From: Anaerocolumna sp. MB42-C2
GTDB taxonomy: Bacteria; Bacillota; Clostridia; Lachnospirales; Lachnospiraceae
NCBI RefSeq assembly: GCF_030913705.1
Contig: NZ_CP133190.1
Span: 372,001 to 436,000, forward strand
DNA length: 64,000 nt
Direction: 5' to 3'
A program made the translations under genes and the position numbers. Numbering within the stretch: the stretch's first letter is position 1; each line of letters opens with the position of its first letter. A model generated the notes under the pieces. The model did no database searches. It saw only the letters and a program-made list of their open reading frames with translations, and was not told the origin of the DNA. Shown here piece after piece: positions 45,543 through 54,847 of the stretch.

Positions 45543-46868
45543 TTATTCTTTTTCCTTTCGCTCCCTAATAAAAAACTTCAATGATGTACCTTTAAAACCA
45601 AAGGCTTCCCTGATTTTATTCTCTATATACCTGGTATAGGAAAAATGCATCAAGGATTTATCATTAACAAAAATAACAAAAGTCGGCGGTTTAACGGAAA
45701 CCTGCGTGATATAATAAAGTTTTAAACGTTTTCCTTTATCTGAGGGCGGCTGTTGAAGTGCAACTGCTTCCATCATAATTTCATTTAATACACCCGTTGC
45801 GACACGAAGATTCTGATTTTGAATTACCTGCTCTATTAAATCAAATAATTTAGGCAGTCTTTGACCGGTCAGTGCTGATATAAATATCATCTCTGCATAT
45901 GGCATGTAGGAAAGGGTTTCTTTTATCTTGGCCGTGTACTGATAAATAGTTTTATCATTTTTTTCAATAGCATCCCATTTATTGACTGTTATAATAACAC
46001 CCTTACCCCGTTCATGGGCAATACCGGCAATCTTAGCGTCCTGCTCCGTAACTCCTTCTTCCGCATCGATTACAATTACAACTACATCTGCACGTTCAAC
46101 GGCAGATACGGTTCTGACAATACTAAAGCGTTCAATATCTTCCTTAATTTTACTCTTTCTGCGAAGACCTGCCGTATCAATAAATACATACTCTTTTCCA
46201 TGATATTTCACTGTGGTATCGATTGCGTCTCTTGTAGTTCCTGCGATATCAGAAACAATAACCCGTTCCTCACCGATTAATTTATTAATGATGGAGGATT
46301 TACCTACATTGGGTTTACCAACGATGGCTATTCTCGGCCGTTCATCTTCCTCTTCTGTCATATCTTCCGGACGGAAATGTTTAATCACTTCATCCAGCAT
46401 GTCTCCCAAACCCAGTCTTGAGGCTGCGGAGATTGGCATAGGATCTCCAATTCCTAAATTATAGAATTCATATACATCCGGCATTAACTTTTCAAAACTA
46501 TCCACTTTATTTACGACTAAAACAATTGGTTTCGTAGAACGTCTTAACATATCTGCCACTTTAAAATCATCATCTACGAGACCTTGCCTTACATCTACAA
46601 TAAACATAATAACATCTGCGGTATCTATAGCAATTTCCGCTTGTTGTCTCATATAGGAAAGTAATACGTCATCACTCTCTGGTTCAATACCACCGGTATC
46701 TATCATGGTAAATTGCTTGTCCAGCCAGGTCACATCCGCATAGATACGGTCTCTTGTAACACCTGGAACATCCTGAACTATGGCAATTCTCTCTCCTGCA
46801 AGAACATTAAATAAAGTTGACTTTCCTACATTAGGCCTGCCAACAATTGCTACTATCGGTTTACTCAT
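45543..46868 (-). CDS. der: Ribosome assembly GTPase Der (EngA)
   Basis: A double-GTPase needed for 50S assembly. Two G domains are visible, with GRPNVGKST near residue 10 and GKPNVGKSS near residue 184, each with DTGG/DTAG switch II motifs, and NKVD/NKWD. A KH-like C-terminal domain follows, 441 residues in total. It is one base from plsY. Confidence 0.96.
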   Translation of the reverse strand: MSKPIVAIVGRPNVGKSTLFNVLAGERIAIVQDVPGVTRDRIYADVTWLDKQFTMIDTGGIEPESDDVLLSYMRQQAEIAIDTADVIMFIVDVRQGLVDDDFKVADMLRRSTKPIVLVVNKVDSFEKLMPDVYEFYNLGIGDPMPISAASRLGLGDMLDEVIKHFRPEDMTEEEDERPRIAIVGKPNVGKSSIINKLIGEERVIVSDIAGTTRDAIDTTVKYHGKEYVFIDTAGLRRKSKIKEDIERFSIVRTVSAVERADVVVIVIDAEEGVTEQDAKIAGIAHERGKGVIITVNKWDAIEKNDKTIYQYTAKIKETLSYMPYAEMIFISALTGQRLPKLFDLIEQVIQNQNLRVATGVLNEIMMEAVALQQPPSDKGKRLKLYYITQVSVKPPTFVIFVNDKSLMHFSYTRYIENKIREAFGFKGTSLKFFIRERKEKE

Positions 46869-46887
46869 ATTATTTTCTCCTTATGTC

Positions 46888-48198
46888 TTAATTCACTACA
46901 GCATTGATTAAGGACTTTCCGTCTGATTGTACAATACGGATTTCAGTTTGTAAAGTATTTTTCAAATCATCAACCGTAATATCATCCAATAATACATTTT
47001 CACCGTTACGCAACAGTACGTCAGGTAGTATCAGATAATCCCCTAATTCTTTTTCTTTTAACTGGTCCATTATATCTTGACCTGTTAATAATCCCGCTAC
47101 TGTAATTTCTTCTCCAAAGAACTTATTAACTATAGTATATACGGTTATTTGAATATTAGGATATTTTTGATTTATTTGAGCCATTAAAGTTTTGAGAATA
47201 GGTGCAGCAAGTATACCAGTTGCCATAGATACAGTTTTTGTACGATTATCACCTTTCATTGTAGTGTAATAATCATCAAATTCGTCCATTAAAGAGCGGA
47301 CCATACCAACTCCATTTTCAATCTGTAAATATCCCTCATAATTATCTGCATCCGGAATCGGTAGTTCAGCCGTAATATACCACTCATCACTGGCATGTAT
47401 AAATCGTGTACCGTATTCATTATATAAAGTATTCTGCCAATAATGAATTATATTAAGTACTTCCAAGGCGTCCTCTTTATTGAATTTCTCAAGATGAGTT
47501 AAATTATCCCGGTATTTCGTTAAACCTACCGGAACAACAGATACGCTTTGCATATGAGGAATATATGCCGCTAAGTCATGTATGGAACGAACTAATTCTT
47601 TACCGTCATTTATTCCCTTGCAAAGTACAATCTGCCCATTCATGGTAATACCGGAATCAAAAAGCTTTTTTATTTTATCCAAAGCTTCACCTGCAAAGCG
47701 GTTATTTAACATCTCACAGCGCAGTTCTTTATTTGTAGTGTGAATGGATATATTGATTGGTGATAATTTATAAAATATAATACGGTTGATATCCTCCTCA
47801 GACATATTTGTTAACGTAATATAATTACCCTGTAAAAAGGATAATCTTGCATCATCATCTTTAAAATATAAAGTTTCTCTCATTCCGGGAGGCATTTGAT
47901 CGATAAAACAAAACATACATTTATTTCTGCAGGAACGATAGGAATCCATTAAACTTTCTTCAAATTCAATTCCCAAATCTTCCTCATACTCTTTTTCTAT
48001 TTCTAATTCCCATTCTTCACCATCAGGCTTTCTTATGAGTAAGACTAAATACTCGTCATTTACAGCATAATGATAATCAAAAACATCTTTTATTTCTTTC
48101 TCATTAACGTACAGCAGACGATCTCCGGGTTCAATTTCCATTTCTTCGGCAATACTTCCTGCTGCTACAGTTTTAATGAGATGACCTTTTTCATTCAT
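46888..48198 (-). CDS. DUF512 family radical SAM-like iron-sulfur protein with N-terminal PDZ-like domain
   Basis: A 436-residue protein with a PDZ-like start (IKTVAAGSIAEEMEIEPGDRLLYVNEKEI), then the three-cysteine cluster SCRNKCMFCFIDQ near residue 90 and the DUF512 C-terminal domain. The family is widespread in anaerobes and lies near der; a role in tRNA or ribosome-related chemistry has been guessed but is not known. Confidence 0.85.
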   Translation of the reverse strand: MNEKGHLIKTVAAGSIAEEMEIEPGDRLLYVNEKEIKDVFDYHYAVNDEYLVLLIRKPDGEEWELEIEKEYEEDLGIEFEESLMDSYRSCRNKCMFCFIDQMPPGMRETLYFKDDDARLSFLQGNYITLTNMSEEDINRIIFYKLSPINISIHTTNKELRCEMLNNRFAGEALDKIKKLFDSGITMNGQIVLCKGINDGKELVRSIHDLAAYIPHMQSVSVVPVGLTKYRDNLTHLEKFNKEDALEVLNIIHYWQNTLYNEYGTRFIHASDEWYITAELPIPDADNYEGYLQIENGVGMVRSLMDEFDDYYTTMKGDNRTKTVSMATGILAAPILKTLMAQINQKYPNIQITVYTIVNKFFGEEITVAGLLTGQDIMDQLKEKELGDYLILPDVLLRNGENVLLDDITVDDLKNTLQTEIRIVQSDGKSLINAVVN

Positions 48199-48686
48199 TG
48201 TAAATCTTGTCCTCTCTAATTTTTACCTTATTAGTATAGCAGTTGTACTAAAAATTATCAAATGAATTTTCTTTCGGATTAGGTAGTTTATACTATTTTG
48301 ATGGAGAATCAGACGGACACTTTGCCTGGAAGGTTATTGAAAGGGAGGAGGGATGGATTTCACATTTTCACATAGTTTTATGTTCTCAATACTTTGTATA
48401 GTTTATAATTCAGTTTCAAAGTTTCATTAATTTGTATTAAGTTATACTTTATGGTATTATGTGGTTATTGGTTTTGATATTAGTTTTTAGTATTAATAAT
48501 TGGTTCTTTAGTATTAATTGTTATTTATTATTTTTAATATTAATTATTTTTATGTTATTTAGTATTTATAATTGTAGGATTAATCTGATAAAAGCTTTCA
48601 TAAAATACGTATTGATTGAACTATCCAAAACCTAATTATTATTAAATCTTTATTACTTATTATATATTTATTCGGGAGGGTTATTT
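48199..48686. other. Gene-free AT-rich stretch upstream of a GNAT gene
   Basis: 488 bases. A short coding-like run (frame reading FGLGSLYYFDGESDGHF, near 48274-48325) may be a remnant. The stretch 48448-48584 contains a single C among 137 bases and is made up of variants of TTAGTATTAAT. No clear promoter was fixed. Confidence 0.6.
48448..48584. repeat. C-depleted, TTAGTATTAAT-like low-complexity tract
   Basis: Only one C (48506) in 137 bases on the plus strand, with G at normal frequency. Variants of TTAGTATTAAT and ATTAATTGTTATTTATTA recur. Such strand asymmetry is not explained by coding. Confidence 0.65.
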
Positions 48687-49112
48687 ATGAATATCACACT
48701 AAATCATACTATTTCAGTGAAAGATTATAATATGCTTCGTAAAGCGGTTAATTGGCTCACTTTGGAAGAAGAGCAGGCAAGGCGCGGAATTGATAATACT
48801 TATTATTCAGTGTGTGCCATAGACGGTGATAAAACGATTGGTATGGCAAGGGTTATCAGTGACGGCGGTTATGTTGTTTATATTGCGGATGTTATCGTTT
48901 TACCGGAATATCAAGGTAAAGGTGTTGGACAATTAATAATGGAAGATGTTATGAAATACATCTATGAGGTTATATCTGACGGAGCTCCGGTTATGGTAAA
49001 TCTTATGTCCGCTTTTAGTCGTGAAAGTTTCTATGAACAGTTTGGTTTTGTGAAACGACCGACCAAGGAAGTTGGCGCAGGTATGTTTCAATGGGTCAAT
49101 TTAAACAATTAA
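48687..49112 (+). CDS. GNAT family N-acetyltransferase
   Basis: A 141-residue acetyltransferase with the acetyl-CoA loop VLPEYQGKGVGQLIMEDV near residue 74 and the closing SRESFYEQFGF pattern typical of single-domain GNATs. Ribosome-binding site GGGAGGG. Substrate unknown. First of the plus-strand island 48687-53126. Confidence 0.85.
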   Translation: MNITLNHTISVKDYNMLRKAVNWLTLEEEQARRGIDNTYYSVCAIDGDKTIGMARVISDGGYVVYIADVIVLPEYQGKGVGQLIMEDVMKYIYEVISDGAPVMVNLMSAFSRESFYEQFGFVKRPTKEVGAGMFQWVNLNN

Positions 49113-49246
49113 TCCCTATAACTCTAGTCTAACCTGACTTTCATTTGAAAATCAAATAAATCAGTATTTTCAAATATTCTATTTATTCAAAAAATATTGT
49201 GAAATATTTTTAAATACAAATATTTTGATTATTTTGAAATTTCCTA

Positions 49247-49277
49247 TTGACCGTGACCTAACGTAATCCCATATAAT
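49247..49277 (+). promoter_or_regulatory. Promoter of rfbB with 19-bp spacer and inner dyad (MerR-type architecture)
   Basis: TTGACC (49247-49252) and TATAAT (49272-49277) are separated by 19 bases instead of 17, and the spacer holds CGTGACCTAACG, a dyad (CGT...ACG). This is the layout of promoters switched by MerR-family regulators. A MerR-type gene lies 1.2 kb downstream at 50461. Control by that protein is a guess. Confidence 0.5.
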
Positions 49278-49309
49278 TACATCACAAACCAATAAGGAGG
49301 ATGTAATTT

Positions 49310-50317
49310 ATGAAAACTTATCTAGTAACCGGAGGCGCGGGTTTTATCGGCTCAAATTTTATACTTTATTTATATCAGGTATATGGAAATGATATAGAGG
49401 TTATTAATCTGGACCTTCTAACTTATGCCGGAAATCTTTTTTACCTTAAAGCTATTGAGAACGATCCTGACTATCATTTTATTCAAGGGGATATTTGCAA
49501 TACAAAGCTGGTGGAAGATATTATGAAAACCTATGATATTGACTATGTGGTTCATTTTGCAGCAGAATCCCATGTAGACAAAAGTATCAAAGATACTGAT
49601 GTATTTGCTAAGACCAATATTATGGGGACATTAAATTTATTAAATTGTGCTAAGAAATCATGGGAAATTGACAATGGATTTAAAACCGGTAAAAAATTCT
49701 TATATATCTCCACAGATGAGGTATATGGTGAATTAGGCAAAGAAGGGTATTTTACGGAAACATCACCAATTTCACCAAGAAACCCTTATTCTGCAAGTAA
49801 AGCAAGCGGAGATATGATGACAAAAGCCTATTCCGAAACCTACGGTTTCCCAGCTGTTAGAACGAGATGCTCCAATAACTTCGGACCGCATCAATTTTAT
49901 GAAAAACTAATTCCCTTATATATTAAAAACTGCCTGCTAAATAAAAAGCTGCCTGTATACGGGGATGGCAGTGCTGTTCGTGACTGGATCTATGTTTCAG
50001 ATCATTGCAGCGCCATTGACTTAGTCCTTCAATCCGGTAAGCTGGGTGAGGTCTACAATATCGGCAGCCACAATGAAAAAACAACCTTGGAAATTGCAAA
50101 GACAGTTACTGAAATATTAAAGAATGAATATACTATTAAAATTCCCGAGGATAGGATTGCTTTTGTAAAAGACCGGAAAGGCCATGACCGCAGATATGCA
50201 ATTGATTCCTCCAAAATAGGCAGGGAATTAGGTTGGAAACCATGTAAAACCTTTGATGAGGGTATCAGGGAAACTATAAAATGGTATCTGAATCATATGG
50301 ATGCTATTAAAGATTGA
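49310..50317 (+). CDS. rfbB: dTDP-glucose 4,6-dehydratase
   Basis: Second enzyme of dTDP-deoxysugar synthesis, a SDR-family NAD enzyme of 335 residues. It shows the NAD loop TGGAGFIGSNF near residue 7, FAAESHVDKSI, the active-site STDEVYGE and YSASKASGD (Tyr-X3-Lys), and RCSNNFGPHQ. The start follows AAGGAGG. Unusually rfbA, rfbC and rfbD are not beside it, so dTDP-rhamnose genes must be elsewhere or the enzyme serves another sugar. Confidence 0.95.
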   Translation: MKTYLVTGGAGFIGSNFILYLYQVYGNDIEVINLDLLTYAGNLFYLKAIENDPDYHFIQGDICNTKLVEDIMKTYDIDYVVHFAAESHVDKSIKDTDVFAKTNIMGTLNLLNCAKKSWEIDNGFKTGKKFLYISTDEVYGELGKEGYFTETSPISPRNPYSASKASGDMMTKAYSETYGFPAVRTRCSNNFGPHQFYEKLIPLYIKNCLLNKKLPVYGDGSAVRDWIYVSDHCSAIDLVLQSGKLGEVYNIGSHNEKTTLEIAKTVTEILKNEYTIKIPEDRIAFVKDRKGHDRRYAIDSSKIGRELGWKPCKTFDEGIRETIKWYLNHMDAIKD

Positions 50318-50460
50318 TTTATTTGAAGTTTAATTATATATGAACAAGATTTGAGTGTCAAAAGACATATAGATAATTTACATTAGTCCTATGCCCCTCT
50401 ACACCGCTTTTGCCACTCAAAAATCTATACAGAAAGCTGTGAAAGGCCGGACGCCCCTAT

Positions 50461-51648
50461 ATGAAAGATAATATGTATTATTCTACCGGAGAGTTTGCAA
50501 AAAGAGCAAGGGTATCTATCCGTACAATTCGTTATTATGACAAACAAGGTATATTGAAACCCAGTTTTATAAATGAATCAGGGTATCGTTATTATACTGA
50601 TTCCGATTTTGGTAAACTGCAAAAAATATTGACATTAAAATATCTGGGGTTTTCCCTGGATGAGATTATGGATATTACAGGAAATAATAATGATCAGAAT
50701 TATGTTAAGCAATCATTTCAATTACAGCTTAAACTGGTACAGAAAAAAATCGATGAGCTTCAACTGATAGAACAATCCATAAAAGATACCTCAAAAATTT
50801 TTGATGAACACCAGACGATTGATTGGAATAAAGTAATAGATTTGATTCATATTACTAATATGGAAAAAGATTTAATCAAACAATATAGAAATTCTGTTAA
50901 TGTAGATATACGTATCAGTCTGCATAAAAATTACTCCAATAATCCCATTGGCTGGTTTCGATGGATTTTCTTAAATTTTCTTTTAAAACCGAATGAAGAT
51001 ATTCTGGAGATCGGCTGCGGAAATGGTGAACTATGGAGGGTTAATAAAGAGTTTCTTCCAAAAGGCTGTACTCTCCTGCTTTCAGATATTTCAGTCGGTA
51101 TGATAAACGATGCTAAAAAAAATCTTATAAACTTTGGAGATACTATAAACTTCCAGGTTTTTGACTGTCATGAGATTCCTGCACCGGATAAATCCTTCGA
51201 TCATGTCATCGGCAACCATATGTTATTTTATTTAAAAGACCGCGAGAAAGCGTTTCATGAAATCATACGAGTTTTAAAGGAGGATCGGTACTTTTACTGT
51301 AGTACATATGGTAAGGATCATATGAAAGAAATTGAACAGCTGGTCAAAGAATTTGATTCCAGAATTGCACTTTCCGATATAAATTTATATGAAATCTTTG
51401 GTCTGGAAAATGGAAAAGAAGAGCTTTTAAGATATTTTAGTGAAGTCGAAGAATTAAGATATAACGATTATCTAATTGTTGATAAGGAACAGGCTATTAT
51501 CGATTATATTTTATCCTGCCATGGAAATCAGCACGAATTTCTGAAAGACAGATATACCGAATTCAGTGATTTTATAAAGAAAAAGCTGCATAAAACAGGA
51601 ACTCTGAAAATTACAAAAAATGCAGGAATATTTCGCTGCAGAAAATAA
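50461..51648 (+). CDS. MerR-family regulator fused to a SAM-dependent methyltransferase
   Basis: A 395-residue two-domain protein. Residues 5-75 are a MerR winged helix (YYSTGEFAKRARVSIRTIRYYDKQGIL), 80-115 a coiled-coil that normally sets the spacer length, and 160-340 a class I methyltransferase (ILEIGCGNGE at 181-190, LLLSDISVGMINDA, FDHVIGNHMLFYL and VLKEDRYFYCSTYGKDH). The fusion suggests a regulator that senses or modifies a small molecule through methylation, for example a drug; that is an inference. The start is 50461 or the ATG at 50473, without a strong ribosome-binding site. Confidence 0.8.
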   Translation: MKDNMYYSTGEFAKRARVSIRTIRYYDKQGILKPSFINESGYRYYTDSDFGKLQKILTLKYLGFSLDEIMDITGNNNDQNYVKQSFQLQLKLVQKKIDELQLIEQSIKDTSKIFDEHQTIDWNKVIDLIHITNMEKDLIKQYRNSVNVDIRISLHKNYSNNPIGWFRWIFLNFLLKPNEDILEIGCGNGELWRVNKEFLPKGCTLLLSDISVGMINDAKKNLINFGDTINFQVFDCHEIPAPDKSFDHVIGNHMLFYLKDREKAFHEIIRVLKEDRYFYCSTYGKDHMKEIEQLVKEFDSRIALSDINLYEIFGLENGKEELLRYFSEVEELRYNDYLIVDKEQAIIDYILSCHGNQHEFLKDRYTEFSDFIKKKLHKTGTLKITKNAGIFRCRK

Positions 51649-51950
51649 TGGAATTATTTTACATAAGGGATCAGAAGTACATTTTTTGTTACTGTCTACA
51701 GGCAACATCACGACGTTTTTTTTGAGTTTAGCGAAGCGAAACAGAAAGCGGAGAATTGCAGCGTATGAACGCTGCCTCCTCGTTTTGTGTGCGTCGCGAA
51801 GTGTGTTATTATTCACGGAGCTGCTGCTTTTTGCAGGGGCAAAAATACAACCAGTTATAAAATTTATTTCACATATTACTTTGTTCTTTATTGACGAATG
51901 GATTTCGGAGTGTTATAAATAGTATGATAATGATTTCTTTGGAGGCTTTT
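51649..51950 (+). promoter_or_regulatory. Spacer between MerR-methyltransferase and prs: repeat element and prs promoter
   Basis: Holds one copy of a dispersed repeat (51688-51860) and, on the plus strand, a sigma-A promoter with TTGACG (51891-51896) and TATAAA (51914-51919), 17 bases apart. The promoter lies inside the longest open frame of prs, showing that the true start is 51951. Confidence 0.65.
51688..51860 (+). repeat. Dispersed repeat family 2, copy 1 (worn)
   Basis: Starts GTTACTGTCTACAGGCAAC and contains GAGAATTGCAGCGTA and CGTTTTGTGTGC, all shared with the copy at 58432-58593 in reverse orientation. In copy 2 the ends form imperfect inverted repeats (TTACTGTTCAC against TTACTGTTTAC); here the right end is degraded. 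No open frame of note; a MITE-like element is the best reading. Confidence 0.75.
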
Positions 51951-53126
51951 ATGACAACCACAAATAATAATATAGAAACAATTCCCGTAGCACCTTTAAA
52001 AATAATGTCCCTGGATAGCTTTCGTCCTCTGGCAGAAAAGATAAATTCCCTGATTGTCAAAGCAAGACATGACCAGGCTTTGGAATATACCAATTTTCCT
52101 GCTTTTTTAGGTTATGAAGCTGATACTTATTTGGTAGATGCTGATTGTCCCAGATTTAATTCCGGGGAAGCAAAAGGTATCATCCGTGAGTCCATTCATG
52201 GAACAGATTTATATATTTTAGCCGATGTAACAAATCACAGTATATATTATAGTTTAGATGGTATGAACAATATGATGTCACCGGATGATCATTTTCAGGA
52301 TTTAAAGCGTTTAATCGATGCTTGTAACGGAAAAGCACATCGTATCAATGTTATCATACCTTTTTTATACGAAGGCAGGCAGCATAAACGTACTCACTTG
52401 GAATCTCTTGATTGCGCAACTGCCCTTCAGGAATTAGCCAAAATGGGTGTAAAAAATATAATTACATTTGATGCCTTAGATCCCCGTGTACAAAATGCCA
52501 TTCCCATAAAAGGGTTTGATAACTTCTATACCTCATATCAGTTTATCCAGTCTTTATTGGCTACGGAAAAAGGATTAAAATTAGACAGCGAACATCTAAT
52601 GATTATCAGCCCGGATGAAAGCGTAATGGCGAAAGCAATTTTTTATACCAACATATTAGGTGTAGATTTAGGAATGTTTTATAAAAGGCATGATTATACA
52701 GATTCGGAAAATGATGTCAGTCCTGCAGCGGTATATGAGTTTTTAGGCTCCGACGTAGAAGGAAAAGATGTTTTAATTGTAGCAGATATGATTTTTACAG
52801 GAAAAAGTATTCTTGAAATCGCATTAGAATTAAAGAAAAGAAAAGCTTCCAAAATATTTATTGCTGCAACCTTTGGTTTATTTGCTGAGGGTTACGCTTC
52901 CTTTGATAAATTCTATGAAGATGGAATCATAAACCGTGTTTTTACTACAAATCTTACTTATTGCCCTCCCCAATTACTGGAGAAAGAATATTACACCAAT
53001 GTAGATTTAAGCAGATATCTCGCGCTTATCATCCACACCATCAATCACGACCAATCCGTTGATGGAATTCTAGACTCCAAGACCCGAATCCAGGATATCG
53101 TAGCAGATTATCAGAAAAACAATTAG
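51951..53126 (+). CDS. prs: Ribose-phosphate pyrophosphokinase-like protein, divergent
   Basis: A 391-residue Prs homologue, longer than the usual 310-330. It keeps the two-domain phosphoribosyltransferase layout but the key loop reads VLIVADMIFTGKS, where typical enzymes have VDDMIDTGGT, so the first Asp of the PRPP loop is Ala. The flexible loop (KRHDYTDSENDV) is also different from the common form. Start ATG 51951 follows TTTGGAGG. It may be a real Prs of a separate subfamily or a paralogue with altered function; Prs makes PRPP from ribose-5-phosphate and ATP. Confidence 0.75.
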   Translation: MTTTNNNIETIPVAPLKIMSLDSFRPLAEKINSLIVKARHDQALEYTNFPAFLGYEADTYLVDADCPRFNSGEAKGIIRESIHGTDLYILADVTNHSIYYSLDGMNNMMSPDDHFQDLKRLIDACNGKAHRINVIIPFLYEGRQHKRTHLESLDCATALQELAKMGVKNIITFDALDPRVQNAIPIKGFDNFYTSYQFIQSLLATEKGLKLDSEHLMIISPDESVMAKAIFYTNILGVDLGMFYKRHDYTDSENDVSPAAVYEFLGSDVEGKDVLIVADMIFTGKSILEIALELKKRKASKIFIAATFGLFAEGYASFDKFYEDGIINRVFTTNLTYCPPQLLEKEYYTNVDLSRYLALIIHTINHDQSVDGILDSKTRIQDIVADYQKNN

Positions 53127-53132
53127 AACAAT

Positions 53133-53189
53133 CCTCCGCCTAAGGTTACCGATTTATTACTTAATAATAATTGGCACCAGATGCGGAGG
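53133..53189 (+). terminator. Terminator of prs
   Basis: CCTCCGC (53133-53139) pairs with GCGGAGG (53183-53189) around a long loop, followed by CTATTTTT. It lies between the convergent prs and pgeF genes. Confidence 0.55.
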
Positions 53190-53240
53190 CTATTTTTCAC
53201 CTAAAAAAAATACCTATGAAAAGAACTTATGACACTCAAA

Positions 53241-54080
53241 TTATTCTTTTATCATTAAAAATGCGGCTAGCGTGCCGCGTTTACCTTTCGTTGCCCGGTG
53301 TGAAAACAATAAATCGCTGTTGCATGAGGTACATACGGAAGAAATATGAATGTTTGTATCCTTAACTCCGGCATCTATGAATATATGACGATTGGCCTGC
53401 CATAAGTTTAATTGATATTTATCATTTCCTTTATCAAGTAGAATATCTTTCATTTGCTCCGGATTAAATTCATTAACAAATGCCTCTGCTACATCTTTAC
53501 TAACCTCATAACAGTCCATACATATGGAGGGTCCTATTAATGTTATAACGTCTTCCGGTTTTGTATTAAAATTCTGCTGCATAACCTCAAGGGTAACCTT
53601 ACCCATTCTTTTTACAGTACCTCTCCATCCGGAATGACTTAATCCGATGGCCTTATTTTTCATATCTACCAAATATAAAGGAACACAATCAGCATAATAG
53701 GTAGCCAATGTAATACCGGGTTCATTTGTAATTAATCCATCAATTCCTTTATAGTCTCTCTTTTTAACTACTCCTTTTCCCTTATCTTTTGCTGTAATCA
53801 AACGTATCTCTGTATTATGTACCTGATCCGTCGTAACTATATTCTCCGTTGAAAAACCAATACTATCACTGATTCTTTTATAGTTTACCGTTACACTATC
53901 AGGATCATCTCCGTTACTGAATCCAAGATTCATAGATTCATAGATACCGGTACTAACCCCTCCAAGTCTGGTTGAAAAACCATGTTTGATAAAACCGATA
54001 TCGGATAGAATTGGGAATGTAATAAAAGGTGCAATTTTATCTGTATTCAGTACAGCCTGTTCATTATTTTTAAATTTCAT
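53241..54080 (-). CDS. pgeF: YfiH/LACC1-family purine nucleoside phosphorylase (laccase domain)
   Basis: A 279-residue protein of the YfiH/LACC1 family, known as copper-free purine-nucleoside phosphorylase/adenosine deaminase and, in some hosts, a peptidoglycan editing enzyme. The active-site residues are visible: DQVHNTEI (His), YADCVPLYLVD (Cys) and GLSHSGWRGTVKRM (His), with FSTRLGGVSTGIYESMNLG at the start. Located at the end of the rplS-lepB-rnhB transcript after yraN. Confidence 0.9.
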   Translation of the reverse strand: MKFKNNEQAVLNTDKIAPFITFPILSDIGFIKHGFSTRLGGVSTGIYESMNLGFSNGDDPDSVTVNYKRISDSIGFSTENIVTTDQVHNTEIRLITAKDKGKGVVKKRDYKGIDGLITNEPGITLATYYADCVPLYLVDMKNKAIGLSHSGWRGTVKRMGKVTLEVMQQNFNTKPEDVITLIGPSICMDCYEVSKDVAEAFVNEFNPEQMKDILLDKGNDKYQLNLWQANRHIFIDAGVKDTNIHISSVCTSCNSDLLFSHRATKGKRGTLAAFLMIKE

Positions 54081-54100
54081 AATAACCTCTTTCTCTATCC

Positions 54101-54457
54101 CTAATACACAGCTTCAAAAGCATTTTGAATTAAAGAGATCTCCTGATCTAATATATTCACCACATCAAATCGGCACGGAGTATCCGTTGGAATCCGTTTT
54201 ATCGTCATGTAATAAAGTGCGGTATGAGTAATTTTTTTCATTTTATAAAAATCTACTGCTTCCTGGGGAAATCCTTTTGCTGTGTCCTTGCGATATTTAA
54301 CTTCAACAAAAATAAGATAATTTTCTTCTTTTGCAATAATGTCTATTTCACCGGTTCTGCAGCTAAAATTCTGCTCCAGAATTATATAACCGCTTTTTTT
54401 AAGATAATCAGCGGCAAGCTGTTCTTTTTGTGTTCCGATAGTTCTTTTATTGTACAA
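54101..54457 (-). CDS. yraN: YraN family (UPF0102) endonuclease-fold protein
   Basis: A 118-residue protein with a PD-(D/E)XK nuclease fold. The signature GEIDIIAKEENYLIFVEVKYR carries the Asp and the Glu-x-Lys. Commonly next to rnhB. Function unknown. Confidence 0.85.
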   Translation of the reverse strand: MYNKRTIGTQKEQLAADYLKKSGYIILEQNFSCRTGEIDIIAKEENYLIFVEVKYRKDTAKGFPQEAVDFYKMKKITHTALYYMTIKRIPTDTPCRFDVVNILDQEISLIQNAFEAVY

Positions 54458-54459
54458 AA

Positions 54460-54783
54460 CTATTCCCCTTTCGGAAGTACCTTGGATTTAATGCGATCCA
54501 TATTATCAACAAATAATAAGATTTCAGATACAACATCATATAACTCAGGCGGAATATAATCTCCTATATCTAATTTAGAGAGCGTAGAAGCTAATTGTTC
54601 GTCTTTATGAACCGGAATTTTATTCTCATTTGCCTTTTTAAGGATTTTGTCCGCCAAGTATCCTTTCCCTGAAGCAATAATTCTGGGTGCAGCTTCATCC
54701 GGATTATATCCTAGTGCAATAGCAGTTTTATTTATTGGATTGGTATTTTTTTTATTCTGAAATCGATCATTGCTTTCAGCCAT
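54460..54783 (-). CDS. Free-standing FlhB C-terminal domain-like protein (YlqH type)
   Basis: A 107-residue protein that resembles only the cytoplasmic tail of FlhB (AIALGYNPDEAAPRIIASGKGYLADKILKKANENKIPVHKDEQLAS). The NPTH autocleavage motif is absent; the corresponding region lies just upstream in NPDEAAPR. Such solo proteins, YlqH, lie next to rnhB in many Firmicutes; function is unclear. Stop overlaps with yraN spacing of two bases. Confidence 0.8.
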   Translation of the reverse strand: MAESNDRFQNKKNTNPINKTAIALGYNPDEAAPRIIASGKGYLADKILKKANENKIPVHKDEQLASTLSKLDIGDYIPPELYDVVSEILLFVDNMDRIKSKVLPKGE

Positions 54784-54847
54784 TTACCTTGCTCCTTTGT
54801 CTATCCTATGAAACAGGAATATGTAAATATTACAGTATAGTTCCAAC

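Noticed and set aside
50461-50480. Frame beginning upstream of the MerR start
   Set aside because: Start lies at 50461 or 50473; nothing further upstream is in frame without a stop and with a ribosome-binding site.
51511-51922. ORFs at 51511-51816 (minus) and 51620-51922 (plus) in the repeat before prs
   Set aside because: They read through a dispersed repeat that is not conserved as coding between its two copies.
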